Source: Nitrospirae bacterium MYbin3 (GTDB lineage Bacteria; Nitrospirota; Thermodesulfovibrionia; Thermodesulfovibrionales; Dissulfurispiraceae). Taken from it: a DNA stretch of 61,377 bases. The stretch spans positions 1 through 61,377 of the forward strand of contig PEAD01000018.1 of NCBI GenBank assembly GCA_002753335.1, given 5' to 3'. Positions 44,685-53,541 of this stretch are shown piece by piece. The number at the start of each line of letters is the position of its first letter. The first letter of the stretch is position 1. The notes below the pieces were generated by a model, which saw only the letters and a list, made by a program, of their open reading frames with translations, had not been told where the DNA came from and did not search any database. A program made the translations under genes and the position numbers.

Positions 44685-45092
44685 ATGGATAAATTCGTAA
44701 AAAACTTTATAGGTGTCAGCATCCTCTATCTGATCCTCTCGTCTGTGATAGGGATTTTGATGCTGGCGTATCCGCAACTTACGACGCTTAAGTTTGTTCA
44801 TTCTCATCTGAACATGCTCGGATGGGTTTCAATGATGATATACGGTGTGGGGTATCACATATTGCCACGTTTTGTCGGAAAGAAACTTAAGAGCAACCGT
44901 CTCGGCGAGATTCAGTTTTGGCTGGCTAATATAGGGCTTGTTGGAATGTTGGGGGCTTATTCTATCGGGCAGTACAATACCGACCCTCTATACAAGACGC
45001 TGACTGTGTTTTTTGGTGTTGTTGAGGCGGTCTCTATCGCGTTTTTCTTTTACAATATGATAGCTACACTGTTTGCTGAGGATGCGGCATAG
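44685..45092 (+). CDS. short haem-copper-oxidase subunit I-like membrane protein
   Basis: This 135-residue, four-helix protein resembles a fragment of cbb3-type oxidase subunit I: KFVHSHLNMLGWVSMMIYGVGYHILPRF. The His residues in HSHLN and GYHILP match haem-ligand positions. It is far too short for an oxidase (about 450 residues), but stand-alone short members exist, so I treat it as complete. AGGAG precedes the ATG. Its neighbours DUF1858 and the Cys protein suggest a joint role in gas or redox sensing (inference). Confidence 0.75.
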   Translation: MDKFVKNFIGVSILYLILSSVIGILMLAYPQLTTLKFVHSHLNMLGWVSMMIYGVGYHILPRFVGKKLKSNRLGEIQFWLANIGLVGMLGAYSIGQYNTDPLYKTLTVFFGVVEAVSIAFFFYNMIATLFAEDAA

Positions 45093-45124
45093 ATGCGAAT
45101 GACAAATTTTTTCATGTTTTTTGT

Positions 45125-45154
45125 TTGACAAAATAAGCTATTGTAGGTTACTTT
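45125..45154 (+). promoter_or_regulatory. promoter for the initiator tRNA
   Basis: A perfect TTGACA (45125-45130) is followed 18 bp later by TACTTT (45149-45154), or by TTACTT at 17 bp. The tRNA 5' end is 7 nt further on. Confidence 0.45.
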
Positions 45155-45161
45155 AAACGTC

Positions 45162-45238
<77 letters not shown>

Positions 45239-45265
45239 AAAAAATGATGGAAATTCAAATAGATA

Positions 45266-45302
45266 GGGCTGTCGGGCTAAAAAACTCGATAGCCCTTATT
45301 TT
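45266..45302 (+). terminator. intrinsic terminator after tRNA-fMet
   Basis: A 9-bp stem GGGCTGTCG / CGATAGCCC (with one G:U pair), a 12-nt loop, then TTATTTT. Confidence 0.75.
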
Positions 45303-45358
45303 GTCAACAGGACAGTAACAGGACAGTAGCTAAAAAATGTAACTTTACTGCTAAAAAG

Positions 45359-45670
45359 ATGGATAAAGAAAAAATAATCAAAAACGCCGATGACACACCA
45401 ATAGTTTCTTTGGACAAAGAAAGCCTCGAAGATTTTATGGATGAGGTCTATGTCAAAGAAGAAGGCGTGATTTTAGAATTTGATCACGAAACCAAAACCG
45501 GAAAACTCAGATCGTTAAAAGATGGCAGCATATATAATATCGATGTTAGAGAGTTGGTAAGAACAAAAATCGAGCTTAGATCGGGAGACAAGGTTCTCTT
45601 TGCTCCGATAGAGGACCTTGAAGGCATGGACTACGCAAGAGTTGTAAGTATAGTTGAGTTGAATGCCTGA
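45359..45670 (+). CDS. small OB-fold-like protein, unknown
   Basis: This 103-residue acidic protein has a helical N-terminus and a C-terminal half (EEGVILEFDHETKTGKLRSL, then RSGDKVLFAPIEDL) that looks like a small beta-barrel of cold-shock or S1 type. The exact family is not recognised. It stands alone between the tRNA and a gene-poor stretch. Its start lacks a good Shine-Dalgarno sequence. Confidence 0.55.
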   Translation: MDKEKIIKNADDTPIVSLDKESLEDFMDEVYVKEEGVILEFDHETKTGKLRSLKDGSIYNIDVRELVRTKIELRSGDKVLFAPIEDLEGMDYARVVSIVELNA

Positions 45671-46031
45671 TCTTCTAATTTCCTAATTAATAATATCACT
45701 CCTAACCTTCTGTGATAATTGCTCACAGAAATTGTTATCAATGAAGTGGTGACAGCCTATCAAAATTTCTTTTCAAAATTTGTAGTCTCTAAAAAATATC
45801 GGCATCGGTTTTTTGACGATTAAGATTTTACGGCCCAATTTATCCGTTAGAAATTATTGATAGAAATATTGATTGCTAAGCAGCGGAAAGGATACAGTTT
45901 AGTCTCTTGCTGCTTGGATGCGAATGCCTTCTACCTATACTCACTAACAGCATCTCTCCAATTCTGCGAATTACCACTTATAACTTGCAATATTATGAAT
46001 GCCTTGAAAATAAGGCTAAAGACAAGCTAAT
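45671..46031. other. gene-poor intergenic stretch
   Basis: These 361 AT-rich bases hold no open frame with coding character, repeat or RNA signature that I can support. The short plus-strand frame at 45907-46137 overlaps the DUF294 gene and is probably noise. Confidence 0.5.
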
Positions 46032-47936
46032 TTACATCATCCTCATTCCAAAGTCACCGCTTAAATGTTTCTGCAATTTCCCGGCTTGTCGCAGTGCTTC
46101 TAGAAAAAACTTCCTGTCCAGATTATTCAGATCATAAGGATTAATCCTGTTATGCAGCTTTCCGCAATTAAGTTTAAGTTCGTATTGCTGACGTATCCTA
46201 AGCGATTGAAGGAATGAAAATGAGTCGGCCCAAGCATTAACCTCGCTTTGAGGCCATTTTTTAATATCTCCTGCAGCTATAAGGCGCTGCTTTGTATTGC
46301 TGCGTGTGACCCCGTTAGCAAGTGCGTAAACACGAGCTGCGTCCACAAATAGAGTTATACAGCTGTTTTTGAGATCAAGCGAGTTCGGGCAGTCCTCATG
46401 TTCTTCCACAACAAAGTCTCTAAATAGCCCAACAGGCGGAGTCCGCTCTAGAGCGTTTTGCACAAGCATATGAAAAAAACGATTCTGTCCTATGCATATA
46501 TCGGCAAGCCAGGTCCTAAGCCTGTCCGAAAGCTCCGGATTTCCGGCAAATGGTCTAAAGTCGAAAAAGATTGAAGCATTCAACAATGCCTCTGGAGTGG
46601 GTACGGATATCCAGCGTTGAAAGCGTTTCTGCCATTCCGAAAAACTTAGACAGCATTCTGGATTGCTGGCCATAATATTTCCTTTGCAAAGAGGGAACCC
46701 CACCTCATCCAAAGACTTGTTTACTCTCTGTGCATAAGGCAGCAGGCGCTCACGCACCTGATCAGAAGTTGTTCCTTCCGGAGCCTCGAATATTATCCCG
46801 TTGTCCTGATCGGTTGTAAGCGTCTGTTCAAAACGCCCTTCACTGCCGAAGGCTACCCAGCATATATTAATATCGTCTATCTCTACGCCCTTTTTCTCTA
46901 TTTCAAGTACCCTGCATACTATCTGATCGTTAAGAGATGAAATTATTTGGGTAATCTGGTCTGCGGTGACACCTTGGACAAGCATATTTTCTGCCAGTAA
47001 ATGCACGTCACGATGGCACTCTTTGAGCCATTCTATTGTGTCTGCAGTGTTTATTTGGTTTGTAATTTGGCTTAATGAGACCCTCTGGAGATTAAAGAGA
47101 TCCCTCTCTGTGACTATTCCTGCCAGTTTTCCGTTTTCCTCGAGTATCAGATGATGAAAGCCGTCTTTAGCCAATAAGAGAGCCGCCTCATAACCTAGAG
47201 CCGATACAGGGAGTGTCTCCGGACTTGGCGTCATCACTTGTTCAATAGGGGCATTAAGATCACCGCCTGACACCACAACCTTCCGAAGAAGATCACGCAT
47301 GGTAAATATGCCGAGAGGTTTTCGATCCTTATCTATGATAATAGCAGCATCCTCGTTGTGTTCGTACATTAAAGCGACTACAGTGCGCACAGAATCTCCG
47401 AAGTGAGCAACTGTTGGATTAGGCCGCATAAGAAGCATTAGCGGCTGGCTTAGCCGCTGCTGATCATCGCTCTGATGGGAAAAATGGAGACGATAAACCC
47501 TTCGTGACTGCTCCAGAAAGCTTTGAGACCGGTACTTGCAGAACTCCGAAAATACTGTGCTCATATTTTTAAACTGTTCGAAGTCTTTCTTCTTCAGCAC
47601 ATAGCAGATGGTATCCCCCTTTGATCTAAAGGTAGAAAACACAGGTCTGTTTTCCTCAAGCGCTTCCAGCGGAAAGCTTTCCCCATCAACAAGTTCGGCC
47701 AGTATCTTTAGGTTATCGGCAGTACTTGCGACCGCTTCCAGCTGCACTATTCCTGAGGATATGAAGTAGAGCGAATCGCTCATGCCGCCAGGGGTAAGGA
47801 TTGGTGTGCCGTCGGAGATTACAATTTCCTCCATCCTGTCCGAAAGCCACACAAGATGTTCTTCCGCTATGCGGTCAAAAGGACGCCTGCGGCGCAATTC
47901 AGCTATAAATTTAGTTCCTGACCCGTTGTTTCCCAT
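46032..47936 (-). CDS. DUF294 nucleotidyltransferase-like protein with cNMP and CBS domains
   Basis: The protein has 634 residues. Domains in order are a cyclic-nucleotide-binding fold (about 20-115, FISSGIVQLEA), a CBS pair (about 165-285, DAAIIIDKDRKPLGIFTMRD and LAGIVTERDLF), DUF294 (about 300-440) and DUF294_C (about 475-625). DUF294 has the nucleotidyltransferase motif GSEGRFEQTLTTDQDNG, with the Asp pair in DQDNG. This layout resembles GlnD-type regulatory enzymes that sense small molecules and modify a partner, but the partner is unknown. It is transcribed in the same direction as the MBL and cyclic-nucleotide genes upstream. Confidence 0.9.
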   Translation of the reverse strand: MGNNGSGTKFIAELRRRRPFDRIAEEHLVWLSDRMEEIVISDGTPILTPGGMSDSLYFISSGIVQLEAVASTADNLKILAELVDGESFPLEALEENRPVFSTFRSKGDTICYVLKKKDFEQFKNMSTVFSEFCKYRSQSFLEQSRRVYRLHFSHQSDDQQRLSQPLMLLMRPNPTVAHFGDSVRTVVALMYEHNEDAAIIIDKDRKPLGIFTMRDLLRKVVVSGGDLNAPIEQVMTPSPETLPVSALGYEAALLLAKDGFHHLILEENGKLAGIVTERDLFNLQRVSLSQITNQINTADTIEWLKECHRDVHLLAENMLVQGVTADQITQIISSLNDQIVCRVLEIEKKGVEIDDINICWVAFGSEGRFEQTLTTDQDNGIIFEAPEGTTSDQVRERLLPYAQRVNKSLDEVGFPLCKGNIMASNPECCLSFSEWQKRFQRWISVPTPEALLNASIFFDFRPFAGNPELSDRLRTWLADICIGQNRFFHMLVQNALERTPPVGLFRDFVVEEHEDCPNSLDLKNSCITLFVDAARVYALANGVTRSNTKQRLIAAGDIKKWPQSEVNAWADSFSFLQSLRIRQQYELKLNCGKLHNRINPYDLNNLDRKFFLEALRQAGKLQKHLSGDFGMRMM

Positions 47937-48041
47937 AATTCTCCCTATCCTAAAATCGTATTTTATTTAAATCTAAAGATTCGCTATTTCTACCACCCAG
48001 CCCTGATTGTCAACCTATCTCCCATTTTGCGAACTTAATAT

Positions 48042-48812
48042 TCATACCCTCTTTGAATAAGTTGATACTGATTTCATAACCTGCGCAAACTCATCCTTAG
48101 CATTCAAAGCGTCAAACAAGAACTTGGTGTCATTTATTAAATTGACCGAAGCATTGATCGCCTTTTCGATATCCTCATCAGGTCTCGTCGAAATCCTGCC
48201 ATGTCCAGGATAGAGTTCATTTATTTTGAGTTTGCTTAGTTGCTTCAACGTCAAAACGTAGTCACTGATATTGCCGGATGGAAAAATTCCGCCGAGAGTT
48301 CCTCCGGCAAATATAGTATCTCCGGTAAAAAGAACCCTGCTTGTTGGTTCATACAGGCAGATTGCTCCTGAACAATGCCCTGGAGTATGCAGAACCTGCA
48401 ACACACATCCTCCAAGGTCTATAATAGTGCCATGGTGCAGATGAATGTCTATATGAAAATCATCCACAGAATGACTGAATGCCTTGCTCATAAGAACAAA
48501 CTCATCTTGCAGCTCTACTTTGTTTGCGGCTAAGCTGTGCGCCGCAATGATTGTCCCTGCTGAGAAATACGGGACTCCACCTATATGATCTATATGTTCA
48601 TGCGTAAGAATTACAATGTTAATGTCTCGTTTTGATAATCCAAGCTCCTGCAATTGTTGTTCAATCAGTTCACTCTCGGACGGCAGTCCTGAGTCAATCA
48701 GAATATTTCTCTTTTTCCCACGTATCAAGTATATTTTGCATTTTGCATTTAACTGGAAAATATTTTCCTTTAATTGAACAGGCGCTTTAGCGTTTGTGCT
48801 TTCAGCTATCAT
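48042..48812 (-). CDS. MBL-fold metallo-hydrolase
   Basis: This 256-residue metallo-beta-lactamase-fold enzyme has the complete metal site: LTHEHIDHIGG, HTPGHCSGAI, FTGDTIF and LYPGHGRIS. It resembles glyoxalase-II-like thioester or lactone hydrolases. No partner domain is present. AAGGAA lies upstream of the ATG. The start is 26 bases below the 3' end of the interrupted cyclic-nucleotide-binding gene, so the two were probably one operon. Confidence 0.9.
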   Translation of the reverse strand: MIAESTNAKAPVQLKENIFQLNAKCKIYLIRGKKRNILIDSGLPSESELIEQQLQELGLSKRDINIVILTHEHIDHIGGVPYFSAGTIIAAHSLAANKVELQDEFVLMSKAFSHSVDDFHIDIHLHHGTIIDLGGCVLQVLHTPGHCSGAICLYEPTSRVLFTGDTIFAGGTLGGIFPSGNISDYVLTLKQLSKLKINELYPGHGRISTRPDEDIEKAINASVNLINDTKFLFDALNAKDEFAQVMKSVSTYSKRV

Positions 48813-48838
48813 ATCAATTCGTTCCTTTCGAAAATTAC

Positions 48839-49225
48839 CTATGGTCTGTCAGCTATCTGCTGCCTGAATCGCAGGCTAAGTGTCTTTATAAGCGTCAGTG
48901 CAAAAGCAGGCTGCTGCCCGACAATGTACACAAAAAGAGATTGATCAATTTCGAGGATGATTGTGTTGTCTTCAGCTGCTACTGCGGTTGCGGAGCGGGG
49001 CAGATTATCTACCAGCGCCATTTCACCAAAGATACTGCCTTTATCCAATACCGCAAAAATCTTATTCTCGCCTCAATTCCTTCTTGAAATGTTAACTTTT
49101 CCCCGGCTGACTACATACATATGAGAGCCAATACTTCCCTCCTCGAATATCACATCACCCATCATATATGTTTTGCTGAACTTATCAAGTAAAACCGGCT
49201 CATATGGTGTTTCTTCACTACCCAT
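48839..49225 (-). pseudogene. stand-alone cyclic-nucleotide-binding protein, interrupted by one TGA
   Basis: Starting at the ATG at 49225 (AAGGAG upstream), the minus strand encodes a Crp-like cyclic-nucleotide-binding domain of 128 codons. Before the stop it has GDVIFEEGSIGSHMYVV; after it come VLDKGSIFGEMALVDNLPRS and SLRFRQQ. A single in-frame TGA at 49073-49075 (codon 51) splits it, and the frame continues without shift. It has no DNA-binding domain. The gene is either freshly inactivated, mis-sequenced at this base or read through. Confidence 0.75.
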
Positions 49226-49305
49226 CAAATGTTCTCCTTTTTAGTTACCCGATTCTCATGGTTGTATCTGAGAAGATATCGTTAGAGGATTCAGCAACTT
49301 GCAAG

Positions 49306-49761
49306 CTAAGATTCAATCAGATATTTAATAGCGCCCAATATAGCCTTGCATTTAAGGTCAACTTCACTTCCTATTGACTCTATTTTATGGCCCTGCTTTT
49401 TTTGTAATAGGAGTTGTTCAGTAAAAATCCTCATCAATTGCATATTTACCCTAGCTGCCATTTCGGTTTTGATTACGCTTGAAAGCATGGCAACTCCCTT
49501 TGCAGTAAAAACAAATGATGGCCGGTTCTTACCGTTTAAGCCTGAAATGGAACCTTGAGATTTTAATAATTGGAACTCTTCTTTGTTTAATTGAAACATA
49601 AAATCTTCTGGCAACCGCTCAATATTCCTTCTTATTGCTTGATCAAATACAGAAACTCTTACCTGATATAATGCAGCCAGATCCGTATCAATAATTACCC
49701 TGTGTCCCCTGATTCTCAGGACTTTCTTTCTTATGGTATTAATCAGATTATTGTTTGGCAT
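49306..49761 (-). CDS. ORF6N-domain protein, phage-type DNA-binding
   Basis: The 151-residue protein has a clear ORF6N domain (RVIIDTDLAALYQVRVSVFDQAIRRN, RLPEDFMFQLNKEEF, FVFTAKGVAMLSSVIKTE) at residues 15-115. A short helical tail follows. ORF6N proteins are of phage or plasmid origin and probably bind DNA. Monocistronic; it marks the start of accessory DNA. Confidence 0.87.
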   Translation of the reverse strand: MPNNNLINTIRKKVLRIRGHRVIIDTDLAALYQVRVSVFDQAIRRNIERLPEDFMFQLNKEEFQLLKSQGSISGLNGKNRPSFVFTAKGVAMLSSVIKTEMAARVNMQLMRIFTEQLLLQKKQGHKIESIGSEVDLKCKAILGAIKYLIES

Positions 49762-50065
49762 ATTATTGGTGTTAAATACAAAATATTATATTAACATAAA
49801 TTTTCTTTATGTCAAAACCAGCGATTTGTATGTCAAAAATCCTTAAATTTTATTTATTCCGAGTAGAAGAGTACATGAAGCATAGCGGCTCTTCTTCTAT
49901 AAATATTGATTTTGAGGTGCTCTATAATTTTGCTGACTTCCGATATATTGCTCTAATCTTTAGCTGCAGGACATTCCTAATCACCCCTTGATTTGTGTCT
50001 GATTATTGGTTAATAATATCAACTAAAATTTTGAATAAACTATTAAATATCTGACTGGGAGGGGT
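49762..50065. other. intergenic stretch upstream of the beta-barrel gene
   Basis: This 304-base, AT-rich region holds a small hairpin (ACATAAA-TTTTC-TTTATGT, near 49795-49813) just upstream of the ORF6N gene and the ribosome binding site GGGAGGGG of the next gene. Nothing else is supported. Confidence 0.5.
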
Positions 50066-51073
50066 ATGAAAAACCATTACCTGAACGTGTTACACAAGTT
50101 AACAATTTTTTATGTATTTATTATTTGTCTTCTATTGATCCAAAGTAACCACGCTTTTGCAAACCCTACCCAGTTTTGGTGCGACGATGCAAATGGTAAT
50201 TTATATTTTTCGAACGCTCCTTGTAGTATTTCGTCTGCCAATCCAGGTGACAAGATGACAGGCCCTCAGTCTAATACGCATAAGATGCAAACAGATACAG
50301 AAATTAAAACTCCCAAAGCAGCCACCCCACAAGCTGGAAGCATTGATATTGGTGCAAACTCATACATGAACACAAAAAGAAAAAGCTTTGCTGTGCCCAT
50401 AAACTACAGCATAACAGGGCAGACAAGTGTTGGCGTAAATTTGCCATACACTCGCGCAACCTATCAAACACCTAACTCTGCCCCTGTAACTTACAGGAAA
50501 AGCGATGGCGTAGGTGACGCAAGCCTCAATTTTAAACACACATTCGGCAAAGAAGAGAGTGTTCTTGTATCAACTACTTTTGCTGTTCAGGCTCCAACCG
50601 GTGATAGAAACAAGTCACTCGGATTAGGTGTTTGGGAACCATCTCTAACAACCAAAATAATTAAGCGTTTCGGGTTGATGCGGACAACCGCCATGGCTGG
50701 TTACGCATATAGAGTTGGACGAGCCAAATTTGATGAAAAACCGCTGAACTTGGGTACAACAAGAAGTGTTTACATCAAATACGGTGGCACCTTTTCATGG
50801 ATGATTGCTTCAGACTTCAATCTCATTCAAGAAAAACTATGGGCTGGGTTAAAACTCACCGGCACTGTTACTCAGCAGACAAAAGCTAATGATGAAGGGT
50901 TGCAAGACAGGCTGAGAACCGTAGACCTCGTTCCTGAACTTAAATATTTTGTAACTCCCAAATTGGCTTTATACACCGGTGTAGACATTCCTTTGTCTTC
51001 GGAATATAAGTTGCCTTATCAGACAAAAAAGCGTGGCTTAACATTTAATGCAGGAGTTACAAGTCTTTTCTAA
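50066..51073 (+). CDS. outer-membrane beta-barrel protein with N-terminal Cys-pair domain
   Basis: The 335-residue protein has a signal peptide ending at HAFA, a short DUF4124-like segment (FWCDDANGNLYFSNAPC), a Pro/Thr linker, then a barrel-like domain (about 95-335). The barrel has VGVNLPYTRATY, VGDASLNFKHTF and a terminal Phe. It resembles the MetA-pathway/transporter-type outer membrane channels. GGGAGGGG precedes the ATG. A CsgG-like lipoprotein gene follows 29 bases later, so the two likely act together at the outer membrane. Confidence 0.75.
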   Translation: MKNHYLNVLHKLTIFYVFIICLLLIQSNHAFANPTQFWCDDANGNLYFSNAPCSISSANPGDKMTGPQSNTHKMQTDTEIKTPKAATPQAGSIDIGANSYMNTKRKSFAVPINYSITGQTSVGVNLPYTRATYQTPNSAPVTYRKSDGVGDASLNFKHTFGKEESVLVSTTFAVQAPTGDRNKSLGLGVWEPSLTTKIIKRFGLMRTTAMAGYAYRVGRAKFDEKPLNLGTTRSVYIKYGGTFSWMIASDFNLIQEKLWAGLKLTGTVTQQTKANDEGLQDRLRTVDLVPELKYFVTPKLALYTGVDIPLSSEYKLPYQTKKRGLTFNAGVTSLF

Positions 51074-51102
51074 ATCTTATTGCAGCGTTTAAAAGCATAC
51101 AC

Positions 51103-52116
51103 ATGAGAAAAATAATAATTGTATTTATTAGCCTTTTGCTGCTGTCCTGCCAGAGTTCTGGAGCAAAAGTCGATCATTCTGGTTTTTATCTTGAAAAGAG
51201 CGAAACTTTTTCTATTCCTGATGCATGCAAACATTTTTATTCTGCAGATCATATCCCAAGAGTAGGCATAGTTGAGTTTTTGAATAATATTCAGGACCGT
51301 GCCATTATTCCTGAAGGCTGGATGTCATGGTGGGGAGATGTATCAGTAAAACTTACTGAGTCTGTAGCTGATGGCGTGACTGGAGAAGTCGTAAATATAG
51401 GCGGCGTTCGTATTTATACGCGAACCGATTTACAAAAAGTAATGCAAGAGCAAAAGTTTCAGATGTCAGGGCTTGCTGATTCATCAACTCTGGTTAGCTT
51501 AGGAAAGTTGGCAGGACTTCAATACATAATAACCGGCTCAATCAATAATATTACAGTATACACCGGTGCTATGACAGGCTTACTTTTAGGGGCGGCCCCA
51601 CAGGTTGAAGTAGAGCTTGCTGTCAGAATGATTGATGTTACAACTGGTGAGATAATTATCTCTACTGTTTTAAAAGGTAAGCATGTGGTTGAGGCACCAA
51701 ATGCTGTCGGAGTAAATTCTGCTATTAAAAATGCAGCTTCCAAAGCGATCATAGATTTGAGGCCAGAGTTTTCTAAAAGGTTTGCAGTCGGCGGCTATAT
51801 TATGCAGACCAAAATATCTCAATCAGGAGCAGGGAAACTTGCGTTAATATCTGCAGGATACAAACATAGATTAGCGGGAGGGGCAAAACTATTAATGTAT
51901 TATTGCTCTGAACAGAAAGATTTTGTTACGAGCAAAGTATCATGCTTGAAATCTAAAATTCAGGTAGAGGCAGTTGTCACAGACGAGATTTATGATGACA
52001 AGGCATGGGTTCACATAAGTGGCAACAATAATGAACTACAGAAAATAGTTGCCGGAACGATATTCGAAAGAGTACCTATGGAAGGGCAGAATATCATTCA
52101 GAGATTTGGGTTTTAG
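51103..52116 (+). CDS. CsgG/HfaB-like lipoprotein
   Basis: This 337-residue lipoprotein (lipobox LLLSCQS, Cys near residue 16) has a CsgG-like core: RVGIVEFLNN, IYTRTDLQKVMQEQKFQMSG, LAGLQYIITGSINN and VELAVRMIDVTTGEIIIS. CsgG forms the outer-membrane pore for curli, and relatives secrete or assemble surface material. The C-terminal part (about 240-337) is distinct and unknown to me. No curli subunit gene is nearby. Confidence 0.82.
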   Translation: MRKIIIVFISLLLLSCQSSGAKVDHSGFYLEKSETFSIPDACKHFYSADHIPRVGIVEFLNNIQDRAIIPEGWMSWWGDVSVKLTESVADGVTGEVVNIGGVRIYTRTDLQKVMQEQKFQMSGLADSSTLVSLGKLAGLQYIITGSINNITVYTGAMTGLLLGAAPQVEVELAVRMIDVTTGEIIISTVLKGKHVVEAPNAVGVNSAIKNAASKAIIDLRPEFSKRFAVGGYIMQTKISQSGAGKLALISAGYKHRLAGGAKLLMYYCSEQKDFVTSKVSCLKSKIQVEAVVTDEIYDDKAWVHISGNNNELQKIVAGTIFERVPMEGQNIIQRFGF

Positions 52117-52464
52117 CAAGCACCTCAAACATTAATTATCATTTGAAATTTTGATTGTTTTCATTAAAAACTTGCGCTCAATTACAGGAAGCTATCCATA
52201 AGAATATAATACTCTTTACAGATGTCTTTTAAAAAAGGTGTTACAAGGCGAAACTTATCAGACATACTAGAGGATACCATCGGTTCTCAGCCCGCAACAC
52301 TACTTCCTGCTTTCTGAAAGCGAGCGTGTAGCTCTTGTTTCAAAACATAGAAAGTACAAACGGAAATAAACACAATTTCTAATTTGCCTTGACGCGAGCG
52401 CCTATACACTAAAAGTTTTCTACTTGCATAATATATAAAAACTTATATATTATAGATAAAAATT
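52117..52464. other. intergenic stretch before the HigBA-type pair
   Basis: These 348 bases hold no credible gene. Near the end, AT-rich TATATATTATAGATAAAAATT just before the toxin start could contain its promoter, but I cannot single out one element. Confidence 0.4.
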
Positions 52465-52779
52465 ATGAAACCTATAAACTTTATAGGCTCAAGCTTGGAC
52501 GATCTCCGGAACTTCCCTGATGATGCTCGCAAAGCAGCAGGCTTCCAATTACATTCCGTTCAAGCCGGACTTGAGCCGAACGATTGGAAACCAATGCCCA
52601 GTATAGGTCGTGGGGTCAAAGAAATCCGTATTCACGTTCTGGGAGAATGGCGCATTATTTATGTGGCGAAGTTCAAAGATGCGGTATATGTGCTCCATTC
52701 TTTTCAGAAAAAGAGTCAAAAAACGAATCAACAAGATCTTGAATTAGCTCGAAAGCGATTCAAGCAAATTGGAGGGTAG
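52465..52779 (+). CDS. RelE/HigB-type toxin (Gp49-like)
   Basis: The 104-residue protein matches the phage-derived Gp49-like/HigB family: SLDDLRNFPDDARKAAGFQL, GVKEIRIHVLGEWRIIYVAKF and VYVLHSFQKKSQKT. These toxins cleave mRNA at the ribosome. The toxin gene precedes the antitoxin gene, as in HigBA modules. No Shine-Dalgarno sequence is obvious. Confidence 0.88.
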   Translation: MKPINFIGSSLDDLRNFPDDARKAAGFQLHSVQAGLEPNDWKPMPSIGRGVKEIRIHVLGEWRIIYVAKFKDAVYVLHSFQKKSQKTNQQDLELARKRFKQIGG

Positions 52780-52783
52780 CATT

Positions 52784-53068
52784 ATGAAAGAACCTATTAT
52801 AAAATCTTCCGGCAACGTATTTCTTGATCTCGGGTTTTCCCCTGAGGATGCCGCAATTCTTCAGATGCGTTCTGAGATTATGGCTGATCTTAGAAAGTTC
52901 ATCAAGAACAAGAAGCTAACACAATTAAAAGCGGCTGAGATTCTTGGCGTCAGTCAGTCCCGTGTTTCTGATCTCATAAGGGGCAAATGGGAGAAATTCA
53001 GCTTGGAAATGCTTATCACTCTTGCAACAAAGGCAGGCATGCGTATCAGTCTAAAAAGGGCGGCATAG
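52784..53068 (+). CDS. HigA-type XRE antitoxin
   Basis: This 94-residue protein has a helix-turn-helix of the HTH_37 type (LTQLKAAEILGVSQSRVSDLIRGKWEKFSLEMLITLA). I use the ATG at 52784 because GGAGG lies just upstream, within the toxin stop region. It should neutralise the preceding toxin and repress the pair's promoter. Confidence 0.88.
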   Translation: MKEPIIKSSGNVFLDLGFSPEDAAILQMRSEIMADLRKFIKNKKLTQLKAAEILGVSQSRVSDLIRGKWEKFSLEMLITLATKAGMRISLKRAA

Positions 53069-53541
53069 ACAGGAATTAACAAAAAAGCGTTCGCACCTAA
53101 CGCTTCGCGGCATGTGAACTCGGCGTTATCTCACTTCCCTTCGGTAATTCTTACTTTTAGCTGTCTTGCTTTTTTTTTGCGAATTTGTAGACGCATCTGT
53201 GTTTCAAGAGCTGCCGTCAAACTTAGACCGCATCGTGCATTTTTCGGGTCGAAAATTCACACCTTGCAGGCGCTGATCTATTTCTTCACAATTACCAGTT
53301 GAAGTCTTTATAGCCTGAAAAAATAAAAGCCGCCCGTTAAAAAATTCTTCTTATTCGGAAGATCAGATTTGGGATACCAATTATTTTTAGAAATTTATAA
53401 AATCGGAAATTGGCTCCAGTTAAGGACTTGCAGGTGAAATGCGTCTAATTAACTAGCTCACTTTATACGCTTTCAATCTCCTATAAAATAAGATTGATGT
53501 GTTTTCATCTGACCTGCATCTTCTATATATCGGATGATTTC
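53069..53541. other. 473-base non-coding stretch with an attC-like segment
   Basis: No gene is visible. At 53085-53105 there is a 7-bp hairpin (AAGCGTT/AACGCTT), and at 53095-53131 a segment resembling part of an integron attC site (ACCTAAC to GGCGTTATCT). The rest shows nothing I can support. Confidence 0.35.
53095..53131 (+). repeat. weak attC-like element after the HigBA pair
   Basis: The 5' end ACCTAAC fits RYYYAAC, and GAACTCGGCGTTATC resembles the common 3' end of attC sites, but the GTTRRRY box has two mismatches and the element is short (37 bp). It follows a toxin-antitoxin pair, a typical integron cassette cargo. The overlapping hairpin offers a simpler reading. Confidence 0.2.

Noticed and set aside
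44685..45092. Truncated cytochrome oxidase pseudogene
   Set aside because: It has its own ribosome binding site, four complete helices and a proper stop. Short stand-alone members of this group are known, so it is treated as a complete gene.
45239..45358. tRNA-associated phage attachment site, suggested by GGACAGT repeats after tRNA-fMet
   Set aside because: No integrase lies nearby and I find no repeat of the tRNA 3' end in the window.
49809..49991. 60-codon plus-strand frame upstream of the beta-barrel gene
   Set aside because: No ribosome binding site, no domain, and composition like the surrounding AT-rich non-coding DNA.
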